Assembly (NCBI RefSeq): GCF_022012475.1
Contig: NZ_JAKLWS010000011.1
Location: forward strand, 62,001 to 126,000
Direction of reading: 5' to 3'
Length of the DNA stretch: 64,000 nucleotides
From: Rhodohalobacter sulfatireducens
GTDB lineage: Bacteria > Bacteroidota > Rhodothermia > Balneolales > Balneolaceae
Notes under the pieces: generated by a model
Databases searched by the model: none
What the model was told of the DNA's origin: nothing
What the model saw: the letters and a program-made list of their open reading frames with translations, nothing else
Shown here: positions 28,384 through 35,807 of the stretch, piece after piece
How the letters are laid out: every line of letters starts with the position of its first letter
Numbering within the stretch: position 1 is the stretch's first letter
Position numbers and translations under genes: made by a program

Positions 28384-28410
28384 AAAAAAAGGGCACAATT
28401 TCTTGTGCCC
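28384..28410 (-). terminator. Terminator of the small basic COX24-type gene
   Basis: GGGCACAA (28391-28398), loop TTTC, TTGTGCCC (28403-28410): a perfect 8-bp stem. On the minus strand it is followed by seven T residues (A run at 28384-28390). It lies 21 bases after the stop of the 30-residue gene and may also stop plus-strand transcripts from the 27631 gene. Confidence 0.85.
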
Positions 28411-28431
28411 TCAAATACTTTCAACCTGAAA

Positions 28432-28524
28432 TTACTTTTTCTTTTTATGCCTGTTTTTTCTCAGACGTTTTTTACGTTTGTGTTTCGCGATTTTAGATCG
28501 TTTTCTTTTCTTTCCGCTTGGCAT
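28432..28524 (-). CDS. Small basic AURKAIP1/COX24-type (mS38/bS22-like) ribosome-associated protein
   Basis: 30 residues, beginning MPSGKKRKRSKIAKHKRKKR and ending RHKKKK, so nearly two thirds Lys or Arg. This matches tiny proteins annotated as AURKAIP1/COX24 domain proteins in Bacteroidota, related to mitochondrial mS38 and mycobacterial bS22 of the small ribosomal subunit. A GGCGGGTG sequence about five bases before the ATG could serve as ribosome binding site, and a strong terminator follows, so it is probably a monocistronic highly expressed gene. The ribosomal role is inferred from the family. Confidence 0.85.
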   Translation of the reverse strand: MPSGKKRKRSKIAKHKRKKRLRKNRHKKKK

Positions 28525-28781
28525 AAAATCACCCGCCTTTGTTTAATTTAGCTTATAATTTCGTCTGTCATGTTGAGTCCTAATCTCAAACAGAGTTACA
28601 AAATACAAAATGTTTTTAAGAAATCTATAGCTATTCTCCACGCCAGGGAGGAGTAAAAGATCTTATTTGTTGGGGCTCAATGGATCATAAATAGTTTCTT
28701 TGAAAATAAAATTAGAAAGAATCCTGCTAAAGGGCTTAAAATTTCGTTATTTTCAATGCTCAATTTTATTCGAATAAAAAC

Positions 28782-30134
28782 ATGCCAGATTTAATAAAAG
28801 TAGCAAAGTTTGGCGGCACCAGCATGGCAGACCTTACAGCCATGAGGCGGTGTGCGTCAATCGTATCGTCAGATCCAGACAAGAAAATCATCGTGGTTAG
28901 TGCCACCGCTGGGACTACCAACCATCTGACTGAATTGACCGTTGAACAATCAGTCGAAGAACGCAAGCAGATTTTTATTGCCATTCGGAAAAAACATCTT
29001 TCGATTTGTAAAGACTTGGGAAACCCCGCCTTGCTAATTGATAAGGTGGAAAATCTGTTGGATGCCCTCGAAGCCATAACTTTGCGAAAACAGATTATGA
29101 CTCCAATGCTTCGCGATGAAATTTTATCATTTGGCGAACGGCTTTCCTCAACAATATTTACGGAGGTGTTAAAGCAGGAATCCGGTGATGAGGTTGAATG
29201 GCTTGATGCCCGCAGAGTGATCAAAACAGACGATGATTTTGGAAATGCCGAGCCCGATATTCCCGCAATATCCGAGGCAGCATCAAAAAATCTTCAACCA
29301 CTCTTGGCTCAATCAAGAATTGTAACTCAGGGATTCATCGCATCAGAACCAAATGGACATACAACCACACTTGGCCGAGGGGGTAGTGATTATTCAGCTG
29401 CACTTTTTGCCGAAGCCGTTGATGCAGATGTACTGGAGATCTGGACAGATGTAACCGCAATCTATACAACGGATCCAAGAATAGTATCAGATGCGCGACC
29501 CATTACAGAAATCAGTTTTGATGAAGCGGCTGAGCTTTCTGTTTTTGGGGCTAAAGTTTTGCACCCGGCAACGATGGTTCCTGCCATCCGAAAGAATATT
29601 CGTGTTTATGTGGGTTCCAGTATTCACCCGGAAAAACCGGGAACCTGGATTGTGAGAGACACAAAGGATAAACCAATCTTGCGCGCTATTAGCCTCCGGC
29701 GCAATCAGACTCTCGTGAAAGTTCACAGTCTTGATATGCTTCACCGATATGGTTTTCTTGCAAAATTGTTCCAGGTTCTGGCTGAGCACAAAATCAGTGT
29801 TGACCTTGTAACCACGAGCGAGGTAAGTGTAGCACTAACTCTTGATACGGATGTAAACAAACCGGATAACTCGATGCTGGACTCAGAAGTTCTAAAGGAA
29901 CTACAAAAGTTTAGTGAAGTAGAAATTGTGAAGAACCTGTCGCTGATCGCTTTGGTTGGAAATAATCTGGATGCAACGGCCGGGTTAAGTGGCCCGGTTT
30001 TTGGATCTCTTCAGGAAACTAACATTCATTTGATATGCCACGGTGCCAGTTCTCATAATCTCTGCTTTTTAGTTGCAGAAGATGAAGCAGAAGACGTTGT
30101 CCGTGTATTGCACAAACGATTTATAAAATCATGA
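28782..30134 (+). CDS. lysC: Aspartate kinase (monofunctional)
   Basis: 450 residues. The kinase domain starts with KFGGTS at 9-14 and contains GRGGSDYSAAL; two ACT regulatory domains occupy about 300-450. It phosphorylates aspartate, the entry to lysine, threonine, methionine and diaminopimelate synthesis. It overlaps dapB by four bases (ATGA), so the two are translationally coupled, and dapA follows in the same way. This pairing suggests a kinase devoted to diaminopimelate/lysine and probably lysine-inhibited, which is inference. No lysine riboswitch could be recognised in the 250 bases upstream. Confidence 0.95.
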   Translation: MPDLIKVAKFGGTSMADLTAMRRCASIVSSDPDKKIIVVSATAGTTNHLTELTVEQSVEERKQIFIAIRKKHLSICKDLGNPALLIDKVENLLDALEAITLRKQIMTPMLRDEILSFGERLSSTIFTEVLKQESGDEVEWLDARRVIKTDDDFGNAEPDIPAISEAASKNLQPLLAQSRIVTQGFIASEPNGHTTTLGRGGSDYSAALFAEAVDADVLEIWTDVTAIYTTDPRIVSDARPITEISFDEAAELSVFGAKVLHPATMVPAIRKNIRVYVGSSIHPEKPGTWIVRDTKDKPILRAISLRRNQTLVKVHSLDMLHRYGFLAKLFQVLAEHKISVDLVTTSEVSVALTLDTDVNKPDNSMLDSEVLKELQKFSEVEIVKNLSLIALVGNNLDATAGLSGPVFGSLQETNIHLICHGASSHNLCFLVAEDEAEDVVRVLHKRFIKS

Positions 30135-30826
30135 CCAAATCAAACCAACAAAGAAAATTTGCTGTAATTGGAACGGGTAAAACAGGTGGAACTGTGGCAG
30201 AATTGCTCGGAGAAGCAGCTATTCCTTTTGACGAGTATAATAAACCCACCCCTGAAAAATTAGCAGAGGCGGATTCTGCCATCATTTTCGTTCCGGGAAC
30301 GGCTGCTGAAGAGATCATTGAAATTTTACTCCAAACTGATTTACCGGCAGTTTGGGGAACTACCGGTTATCAATGGCCGGAGGAGTTACCTGATCAGGTA
30401 AAAGAGATCGGAACCCGGTGGGTGATCGGATCTAATTTTAGTTTGGGAATGAACCTAGTTCGAAAATCTCTAAATATTTTGGGGAAAGGATCAGAATTTT
30501 TAGATGAACCGAAATTTCATATTCACGAAGTCCACCACGAACACAAACAGGATGCCCCCAGCGGTACGGCATTATCCTGGAATGATTGGCTCGGGAAAGA
30601 GGCGTCGATCTCTTCCGACCGTCAGGGAGATGTAAAAGGTATTCATGAACTGCATCTGAAAACAAAGGGCGAATCAATCTTTTTGAAACATGAAGCTCAC
30701 GACCGATCAATTTTTGCTGAAGGGGCAATTTGGACGGCGAACTATATTTTGGATCACCCGGAAATTGAACCGGGTGTTTATCCATTTTCAGAACTTTTTG
30801 ATCGTGCATTTAAAGAATTGTTATGA
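30131..30826 (+). CDS. dapB: 4-hydroxy-tetrahydrodipicolinate reductase
   Basis: 231 residues. The N-terminal dinucleotide-binding motif is GTGKTGG, and the signature EVHHEHKQDAPSGTA holds the catalytic His and Lys. It reduces hydroxytetrahydrodipicolinate with NAD(P)H. It is slightly shorter than the 250-270 residues of proteobacterial forms. It overlaps lysC and dapA by four bases on each side (ATGA in both cases), giving a coupled three-gene unit for the first part of diaminopimelate synthesis. Confidence 0.93.
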   Translation: MTKSNQQRKFAVIGTGKTGGTVAELLGEAAIPFDEYNKPTPEKLAEADSAIIFVPGTAAEEIIEILLQTDLPAVWGTTGYQWPEELPDQVKEIGTRWVIGSNFSLGMNLVRKSLNILGKGSEFLDEPKFHIHEVHHEHKQDAPSGTALSWNDWLGKEASISSDRQGDVKGIHELHLKTKGESIFLKHEAHDRSIFAEGAIWTANYILDHPEIEPGVYPFSELFDRAFKELL

Positions 30827-31701
30827 CTGATATTCAACTTTGGACAGCACTTATCACTCCCATGAAAGAAGATGGGAGCATCCATTTTAAAAACCTGGAT
30901 GAGATTATTTCTCGACAGGAAGAGGCCGGAAACGGGATTCTCGTGCTCGGAAGTACGGGAGAAGGTTTGGCCTTAGCGCATAATGAAAAAAAAGAGATTG
31001 TTGACTTTATTTCGGACCGGGGTAACTCGGTACCCATTATGGTGGGAGTTGGTGGATTTAACCTCAAGACGCAAACCGACTGGATCTCGTACTGCAATGA
31101 GAAGAATATTGAATCCTTTTTGTTGGTGAATCCACTTTATTCCAAGCCGGGCTTAAAAGGACAGTTCGAATGGTTCAAGTCCCTGATGGATGTATCAGAC
31201 AAACCATGTATGATTTATAATATTCCATCAAGAACCGGTGTAAAACTATTTCCGGAAGTTCTGCAACAGCTTAAACATCACGGTAATCTTTGGGCAGTGA
31301 AGGAAGCCAGCGGAAGTATCAGTGAGTTCCAGGAGTTCAGGAAAGCTGTTCCATCCATCCCCCTTTTTAGCGGAGATGACGGTCTTATGCCATTTTTTGC
31401 AACAGCAGGTGGAAGCGGACTTGTATCGGTTGCATCGAATATTTGGCCGAAAGAAACGAAGCTTTATGTTGAGAAAAGTTTGAAAGGCGATACGGCCTCA
31501 CTTTTTCCAATTTGGACCGATGCGGTGAAAGCACTCTTTTCGGCATCAAACCCAATTCCTTTAAAAGTATTGATGAAGGAGAAAGGATTGATTGAGAGAT
31601 CCGTTCTTCGATCTCCGTTGACTAATGAGGAGCTTTCATCAACGGATCATTTGCGTGCTTCGGATGAGGCAATTATTAACTGGTACCAACTGAATAAATG
31701 A
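30823..31701 (+). CDS. dapA: 4-hydroxy-tetrahydrodipicolinate synthase
   Basis: 292 residues, TIM-barrel class I aldolase. VLGSTGEG binds pyruvate, YNIPSRTG carries the catalytic Tyr, and WAVKEASGS carries the Schiff-base Lys. It condenses pyruvate with aspartate semialdehyde. It is last of the coupled lysC-dapB-dapA set; dapD follows after a gap of 146 bases containing a hairpin-rich repeat. Confidence 0.95.
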   Translation: MTDIQLWTALITPMKEDGSIHFKNLDEIISRQEEAGNGILVLGSTGEGLALAHNEKKEIVDFISDRGNSVPIMVGVGGFNLKTQTDWISYCNEKNIESFLLVNPLYSKPGLKGQFEWFKSLMDVSDKPCMIYNIPSRTGVKLFPEVLQQLKHHGNLWAVKEASGSISEFQEFRKAVPSIPLFSGDDGLMPFFATAGGSGLVSVASNIWPKETKLYVEKSLKGDTASLFPIWTDAVKALFSASNPIPLKVLMKEKGLIERSVLRSPLTNEELSSTDHLRASDEAIINWYQLNK

Positions 31702-31748
31702 TAGATTTTAAAAAAGAGGCAACTTGTCAAAGTCCGTTAGGTATTGAC

Positions 31749-31806
31749 AGAGTTGCTTAGCAAACTCTGGCGGGAACCGAAAATTCGCCGGTACTCTGCC
31801 AGGTCT
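31749..31806. repeat. Tandem imperfect hairpins between dapA and dapD
   Basis: Hairpin 1: AGAGTTGC (31749-31756) against GCAAACTCT (31760-31768) with one bulged base. Hairpin 2: CTGGCGGGAACCG (from 31767) against CCGGTACTCTGCCAG (to about 31803), imperfect. The base composition (G+C-rich arms) stands out from the A+T-rich flanks. It may be a dispersed extragenic repeat or an RNA element separating dapD from the operon; no T run follows. Confidence 0.5.
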
Positions 31807-31847
31807 TTTACAGTATTAACAAATAAATTTTAACCAAGAAACACCCT

Positions 31848-32594
31848 ATGAGCTGGGAAAAAATTTTAGATCAACTTGAAGAAGGAACTATTCGTGCGGC
31901 CAATCCCGATGGGGATGGATGGAAGGCGAATGTAGACGTTAAGGAAGCAATTCTCGAGGCCTTTAAAGCAGGCAAAAATGTAAACTACGGTGGTATCTAC
32001 GAAGGATTTGTTGATAAAGAAAACCTCCCCCCGCGAATGTTTGATACAGGTGATGGTGTACGACTTGTTCCCGGCGGATCGTCCGTACGAAGAGGGGCAT
32101 ATGTGGCTGAGGGTGTTATAATCATGCCGCCAGCTTACGTTAATATCGGTGCATATGTTGATGCAGGGGCCATGATCGACAGTCACGCTCTTGTGGGTTC
32201 TTGTGCTCAGATTGGGAAGAATGTTCATCTGTCAGCCGGTGTGCAGATTGGTGGAGTGCTTGAACCGGTAGGACTCAGCCCGGTTGTTATTGAAGATGAC
32301 TGTTTTGTTGGAGCCGGATCTGTGATTGTTGAAGGAATTTTAGTGAAAAAACGAGCCGTCATTGCACCGGGTGTAACACTTTCGAAGTCAGTACCCGTTT
32401 ACGACGCAGTAAACGAACAGGTTCTCGGAAAAGGAGCCGCAATTCCCGAAGGAGCGGTGGTTGTACCGGGCACCCGGCCGATTAATACTGATTGGGGAAT
32501 CGAGACCAAATTGTCTGTTTCTTGTCCTATCATAATAAAGTACAGAGATAAGGGTAGCGATGCCTCTTTAGTGCTTGAAGATGCCCTTCGATAA
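31848..32594 (+). CDS. dapD: 2,3,4,5-tetrahydropyridine-2,6-dicarboxylate N-succinyltransferase
   Basis: 248 residues, left-handed beta-helix transferase. Signature stretches are PPRMFDTGDGVRLVPGGSSV, GAYVDAGAMIDSHALVGSCA and GVQIGGVLEPVG. It transfers succinyl from succinyl-CoA to tetrahydrodipicolinate, committing the pathway to the succinylase branch. It is shorter at the N-terminus than proteobacterial DapD (about 270 residues). It lies downstream of lysC-dapB-dapA and before ssb. dapC, dapE and dapF are not in the window. Confidence 0.93.
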   Translation: MSWEKILDQLEEGTIRAANPDGDGWKANVDVKEAILEAFKAGKNVNYGGIYEGFVDKENLPPRMFDTGDGVRLVPGGSSVRRGAYVAEGVIIMPPAYVNIGAYVDAGAMIDSHALVGSCAQIGKNVHLSAGVQIGGVLEPVGLSPVVIEDDCFVGAGSVIVEGILVKKRAVIAPGVTLSKSVPVYDAVNEQVLGKGAAIPEGAVVVPGTRPINTDWGIETKLSVSCPIIIKYRDKGSDASLVLEDALR

Positions 32595-32668
32595 AAAAAT
32601 TCTGTAAGGGATTGCAAAATTTCAGTTCTTACTAATAGAACGATAACAAAAATCAAACCCAACTTATT

Positions 32669-33103
32669 ATGAGTTCATTAAACAAAGCAATGATAATCGG
32701 CAGGCTTGGAGCTGACCCTGAAGTACGATACACACAGTCAAATACAGCTGTTGCAACGTTAAGTGTTGCAACAACCGAACGATATAAGGACCGAAATGGT
32801 GAACAGCAGGAAAGCACTGAATGGCATAGAATTGTGGCATGGGGGCGTCTTGCGGAAATCTGCCAGGAATATCTCAAAAAAGGCTCATTAGCCTATTTCG
32901 AAGGGCCGATTCAAACACGTCAGTGGGAAGATAAAGATGGTCAGAAGAAGTATACAACTGAGATTAAAGCATTGAATATGCAGATGCTCGACAGCAGGAG
33001 TGATTCAATGGGAGGCGGAGCTCCTTCAAAACCGAATAACAGTTCAGCAACCGCTGAAATAGATGATTCATTCGATGATATGGATGACGATCTCCCATTT
33101 TAA
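32669..33103 (+). CDS. ssb: Single-stranded DNA-binding protein
   Basis: 144 residues. The OB fold (about 1-108) starts [20 protein letters not shown]; a short Ser/Asn-rich linker follows, and the acidic tip DDMDDDLPF binds partner proteins. It protects single-stranded DNA during replication and repair. The gene is followed by gldE, the usual order in Bacteroidota. A strong hairpin terminator lies directly downstream. Confidence 0.96.
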   Translation: MSSLNKAMIIGRLGADPEVRYTQSNTAVATLSVATTERYKDRNGEQQESTEWHRIVAWGRLAEICQEYLKKGSLAYFEGPIQTRQWEDKDGQKKYTTEIKALNMQMLDSRSDSMGGGAPSKPNNSSATAEIDDSFDDMDDDLPF

Positions 33104-33123
33104 AAGAGAAGTTTTGTACATTT

Positions 33124-33158
33124 AAAGGTGGCGGTGGCTTTCATCGTCACCTTTTTTT
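33124..33158 (+). terminator. Rho-independent terminator after ssb
   Basis: AAGGTGGCGGT (33125-33135) pairs with ATCGTCACCTT with G-T wobbles around a short loop, followed by a T run ending near 33158. The rest of the 260-base gap to gldE (33160-33363) holds no gene I can support. Confidence 0.8.
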
Positions 33159-33363
33159 ATTCATATTTACAACAGGTTTGTAAAAGTCCCGTCATAGTGA
33201 ATGAAGCAATTCCGGTTACGGCCGGGAGAGGAGAATGTGGCAATGAACCGGTTTTAGGTGTTCGTCACACTATCCAGAATGTGCGGGATGATAACAATTT
33301 CGATGAAGTGGCTTTACAGATCTATCATAAACAAGTAATTCTCTACAAATCAACAAATTTTAT

Positions 33364-34758
33364 TTGGAATCTTTAGACGAACCTCCGAGTCGTAGTTTCA
33401 GGGTTTTCCTGGTGTTTACCGCTCTTTTCTTAACAGCAGCTGAAACAGTTGGGACTCTACAGTTTGGAGAAATCGCTGTAGAGGTGGGGGTTATGATCCT
33501 TGGTCTATTTTTGAGTGCATTATACTCAGGGTCAGAAGTAGCTTTCTTTTCGTTGGTCAACAAGTTGGAGGATCTTCATCTTACAGGGGCGCATTCCAAG
33601 ACGGATAACCGAATTCTCACCATGCTGAACAAGCCGCGAAGGTTGTTGGCAACGATCCTGATAGGTAATACATTTGCGAATATTGTAAGTTCTGTTCTGG
33701 CTGCCGTTTTAGCTGGTAAAATCGCCATAGTATTCGAGCTGTCCACGTTTGTGATTTATACGATCCAGATCTTTGTACTTACTTTCATGATTTTGATTCT
33801 GAGTGAAATCACTCCTAAAGTGATTGCCATTAATAATCCTTTAAGGGTTTCGCGTAACATGAGTGGTTTTGTTTATTTTAACTTTATTTTGTTTACGCCT
33901 ATCTCTAAACTGATTGCAAACAGCACGTTAAGTCTCGAAAAAAATCTTCCAAAACCTGACAACCGGATGACGGCTCAGGATCTTAAAACAATGGCGGAGA
34001 TGGGAGAGAAAGAGGGCTCCATAAAAGGCGAGGAGCGGGAAATTATTGAGAATGTCATTGAATTTGGGAACACCACAGTTAGAGAAATTATGACTTCCCG
34101 GGTCAATATTGTGGCTGTTAACGTAGATTCCACTTTGCCGGAAGTAATTTCTCTCATCCAGGATAAAGGACTCTCCAGGATGCCTCTTTATGAGAATGAT
34201 CTTGATACTATCCTGGGCGTCATCTACTCGAAGGATGTATTGCCATACATCAATACCAATTTGGAAAAAAGTGGCATCAACTGGAAAACCATCGCACGAA
34301 AGGCTTTGTTTATCCCGGCTACAAAAAAACTGGATGATCTGCTGCGCGATTTCCAGCACGAAAAAACACACATTGCCATCGTGGTAGATGAATATGGCGG
34401 AACCGAGGGAATTGTAACCCTTGATGATATTTTAGAAGAAATAGTCGGAAATCTGAGCGATGAATATGATGATGAAGAGGAGAAGCTCTATACAAAATTC
34501 AAAAACGGAATTTATATTTTTGATGCCAAGATAGACCTTGACGACCTGGATGAGATACTTGGAACTTCTATCTCTGCTGCTGATGATGAGTTTGAAACAC
34601 TCGGAGGGCTCGTATATCACCTAACCGAGCGAATTCCAAATGTTGGTGAGCGCATGACCTATAAAGACTTAGAGCTTACCGTTCATTCCGTAAAAAACAA
34701 CCGAGTGCGAAAATTGAGAGTCATGCCCCCTGCATCCGTTAAAAATCAAAAGAGTTAA
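33364..34758 (+). CDS. gldE: GldE-like membrane protein (CNNM and CBS domains)
   Basis: 464 residues. A CNNM/DUF21 membrane domain occupies about 35-190, with LFLSALYSGSEVAFFSLVNK and NKPRRLLATILIGNTFANI. Two CBS repeats (about 215-335) and a CorC-like transporter-associated domain ending near residue 455 follow. It is called GldE because it directly follows ssb, the Bacteroidota arrangement, where GldE is linked to gliding and type IX secretion; otherwise it is a hemolysin-C/CorC-type protein. No ATG gives the full N-terminus, so the TTG at 33364 is proposed; the nearest upstream in-frame stop is at 33328. The exact start is uncertain. Confidence 0.8.
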   Translation: MESLDEPPSRSFRVFLVFTALFLTAAETVGTLQFGEIAVEVGVMILGLFLSALYSGSEVAFFSLVNKLEDLHLTGAHSKTDNRILTMLNKPRRLLATILIGNTFANIVSSVLAAVLAGKIAIVFELSTFVIYTIQIFVLTFMILILSEITPKVIAINNPLRVSRNMSGFVYFNFILFTPISKLIANSTLSLEKNLPKPDNRMTAQDLKTMAEMGEKEGSIKGEEREIIENVIEFGNTTVREIMTSRVNIVAVNVDSTLPEVISLIQDKGLSRMPLYENDLDTILGVIYSKDVLPYINTNLEKSGINWKTIARKALFIPATKKLDDLLRDFQHEKTHIAIVVDEYGGTEGIVTLDDILEEIVGNLSDEYDDEEEKLYTKFKNGIYIFDAKIDLDDLDEILGTSISAADDEFETLGGLVYHLTERIPNVGERMTYKDLELTVHSVKNNRVRKLRVMPPASVKNQKS

Positions 34759-34767
34759 AGCGTAATA

Positions 34768-35805
34768 GTGAACAGAAGTAACCCTCAAAAAAAAACAGAC
34801 GTTGATTTAACCTCTTTCAATACACTTGGGGTTTCAGCGGTAGCAAATAATTTTGTAGATGTTGAGTGTCCAAAGGATCTTTACGAGTTATATGAAGGTG
34901 GGTTTTTTGAGCATGATTGCCCGTTTGTGCTTGGCGGTGGGAGTAATATTCTATTTCTGGAGAATCCGGCTCAACCAATTTTGAAAGTTTCTATTAAAGG
35001 AAAAGATATTATCGAGGATAGCTCCGGTAGACTGAAGGTTAAAATTGGAGCCGGGGAAAACTGGCACGAATTTGTAACCTGGGCTGTGAAGAATAATTAT
35101 GGAAGTGTTGAGAACCTTGCACTGATTCCCGGAACGGTTGGAGCTGCACCTATACAGAATATCGGGGCTTATGGTGTGGAGTTGGATGAAGTATTTGATT
35201 CTCTTGAATTGTTTGACATGAGAGATGGAATCTTCAAAACCTTCCAAAAGGAAGAGTGCAGATTTGGGTACCGTGATAGCATTTTTAAAAAAGCACTAAA
35301 AAGAGTAGTTGTTGTAACCCGAGTTACGCTAAATTTGACGACAGAAAATCACCAAATTGAAGACAGTTATAAATCACTTCAATCCTATTTATCTGAAAAA
35401 AGAATTACAGAACCTTCTATCAAAGATATCTACGAAGCGGTTATTGATATTCGAAGGTCGAAACTCCCTGATCCGAATTTAATTGGGAATGCAGGCAGTT
35501 TTTTCAAAAATCCTATTATTAACAGGAAACAGTTTGAAGAACTTCATAAGAGATATGATGAGATGCCATTTTACGAGTTGAACAGTGAGGAGATAAAAAT
35601 TCCGGCGGCTTGGCTGATCGAAAAAACCGGTTGGAAAGGAAAACGGATTGGAGATGTGGGAACTTATAAAAACCAGGCCTTGGTGATTGTCAATCACGGG
35701 AACGCAACCGGATCAGAAATTTTTAGCTTTTCAAAAAAAATTCAGCATTCGGTATTTGAGGAGTTTGGTATTGAGTTGGTTCCCGAAGTGAATATTGTTG
35801 AATAG
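34768..35805 (+). CDS. murB: UDP-N-acetylenolpyruvoylglucosamine reductase
   Basis: 345 residues, type I MurB. FAD-binding VLGGGSNILF and IPGTVGAAPIQNIGAYGVE are present, the catalytic Ser is in NAGSFFKNP and the terminal Glu in LVPEVN. It reduces enolpyruvyl-UDP-GlcNAc to UDP-MurNAc for peptidoglycan. The start is GTG, 10 bases after the gldE stop, and the next gene begins two bases after its stop, so the three are probably one transcript. Confidence 0.93.
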   Translation: MNRSNPQKKTDVDLTSFNTLGVSAVANNFVDVECPKDLYELYEGGFFEHDCPFVLGGGSNILFLENPAQPILKVSIKGKDIIEDSSGRLKVKIGAGENWHEFVTWAVKNNYGSVENLALIPGTVGAAPIQNIGAYGVELDEVFDSLELFDMRDGIFKTFQKEECRFGYRDSIFKKALKRVVVVTRVTLNLTTENHQIEDSYKSLQSYLSEKRITEPSIKDIYEAVIDIRRSKLPDPNLIGNAGSFFKNPIINRKQFEELHKRYDEMPFYELNSEEIKIPAAWLIEKTGWKGKRIGDVGTYKNQALVIVNHGNATGSEIFSFSKKIQHSVFEEFGIELVPEVNIVE

Positions 35806-35807
35806 AT

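Noticed and set aside
33128-33376. Open frame of 82 codons between ssb and gldE
   Set aside because: It starts inside the ssb terminator and shows no family resemblance or coding pattern.
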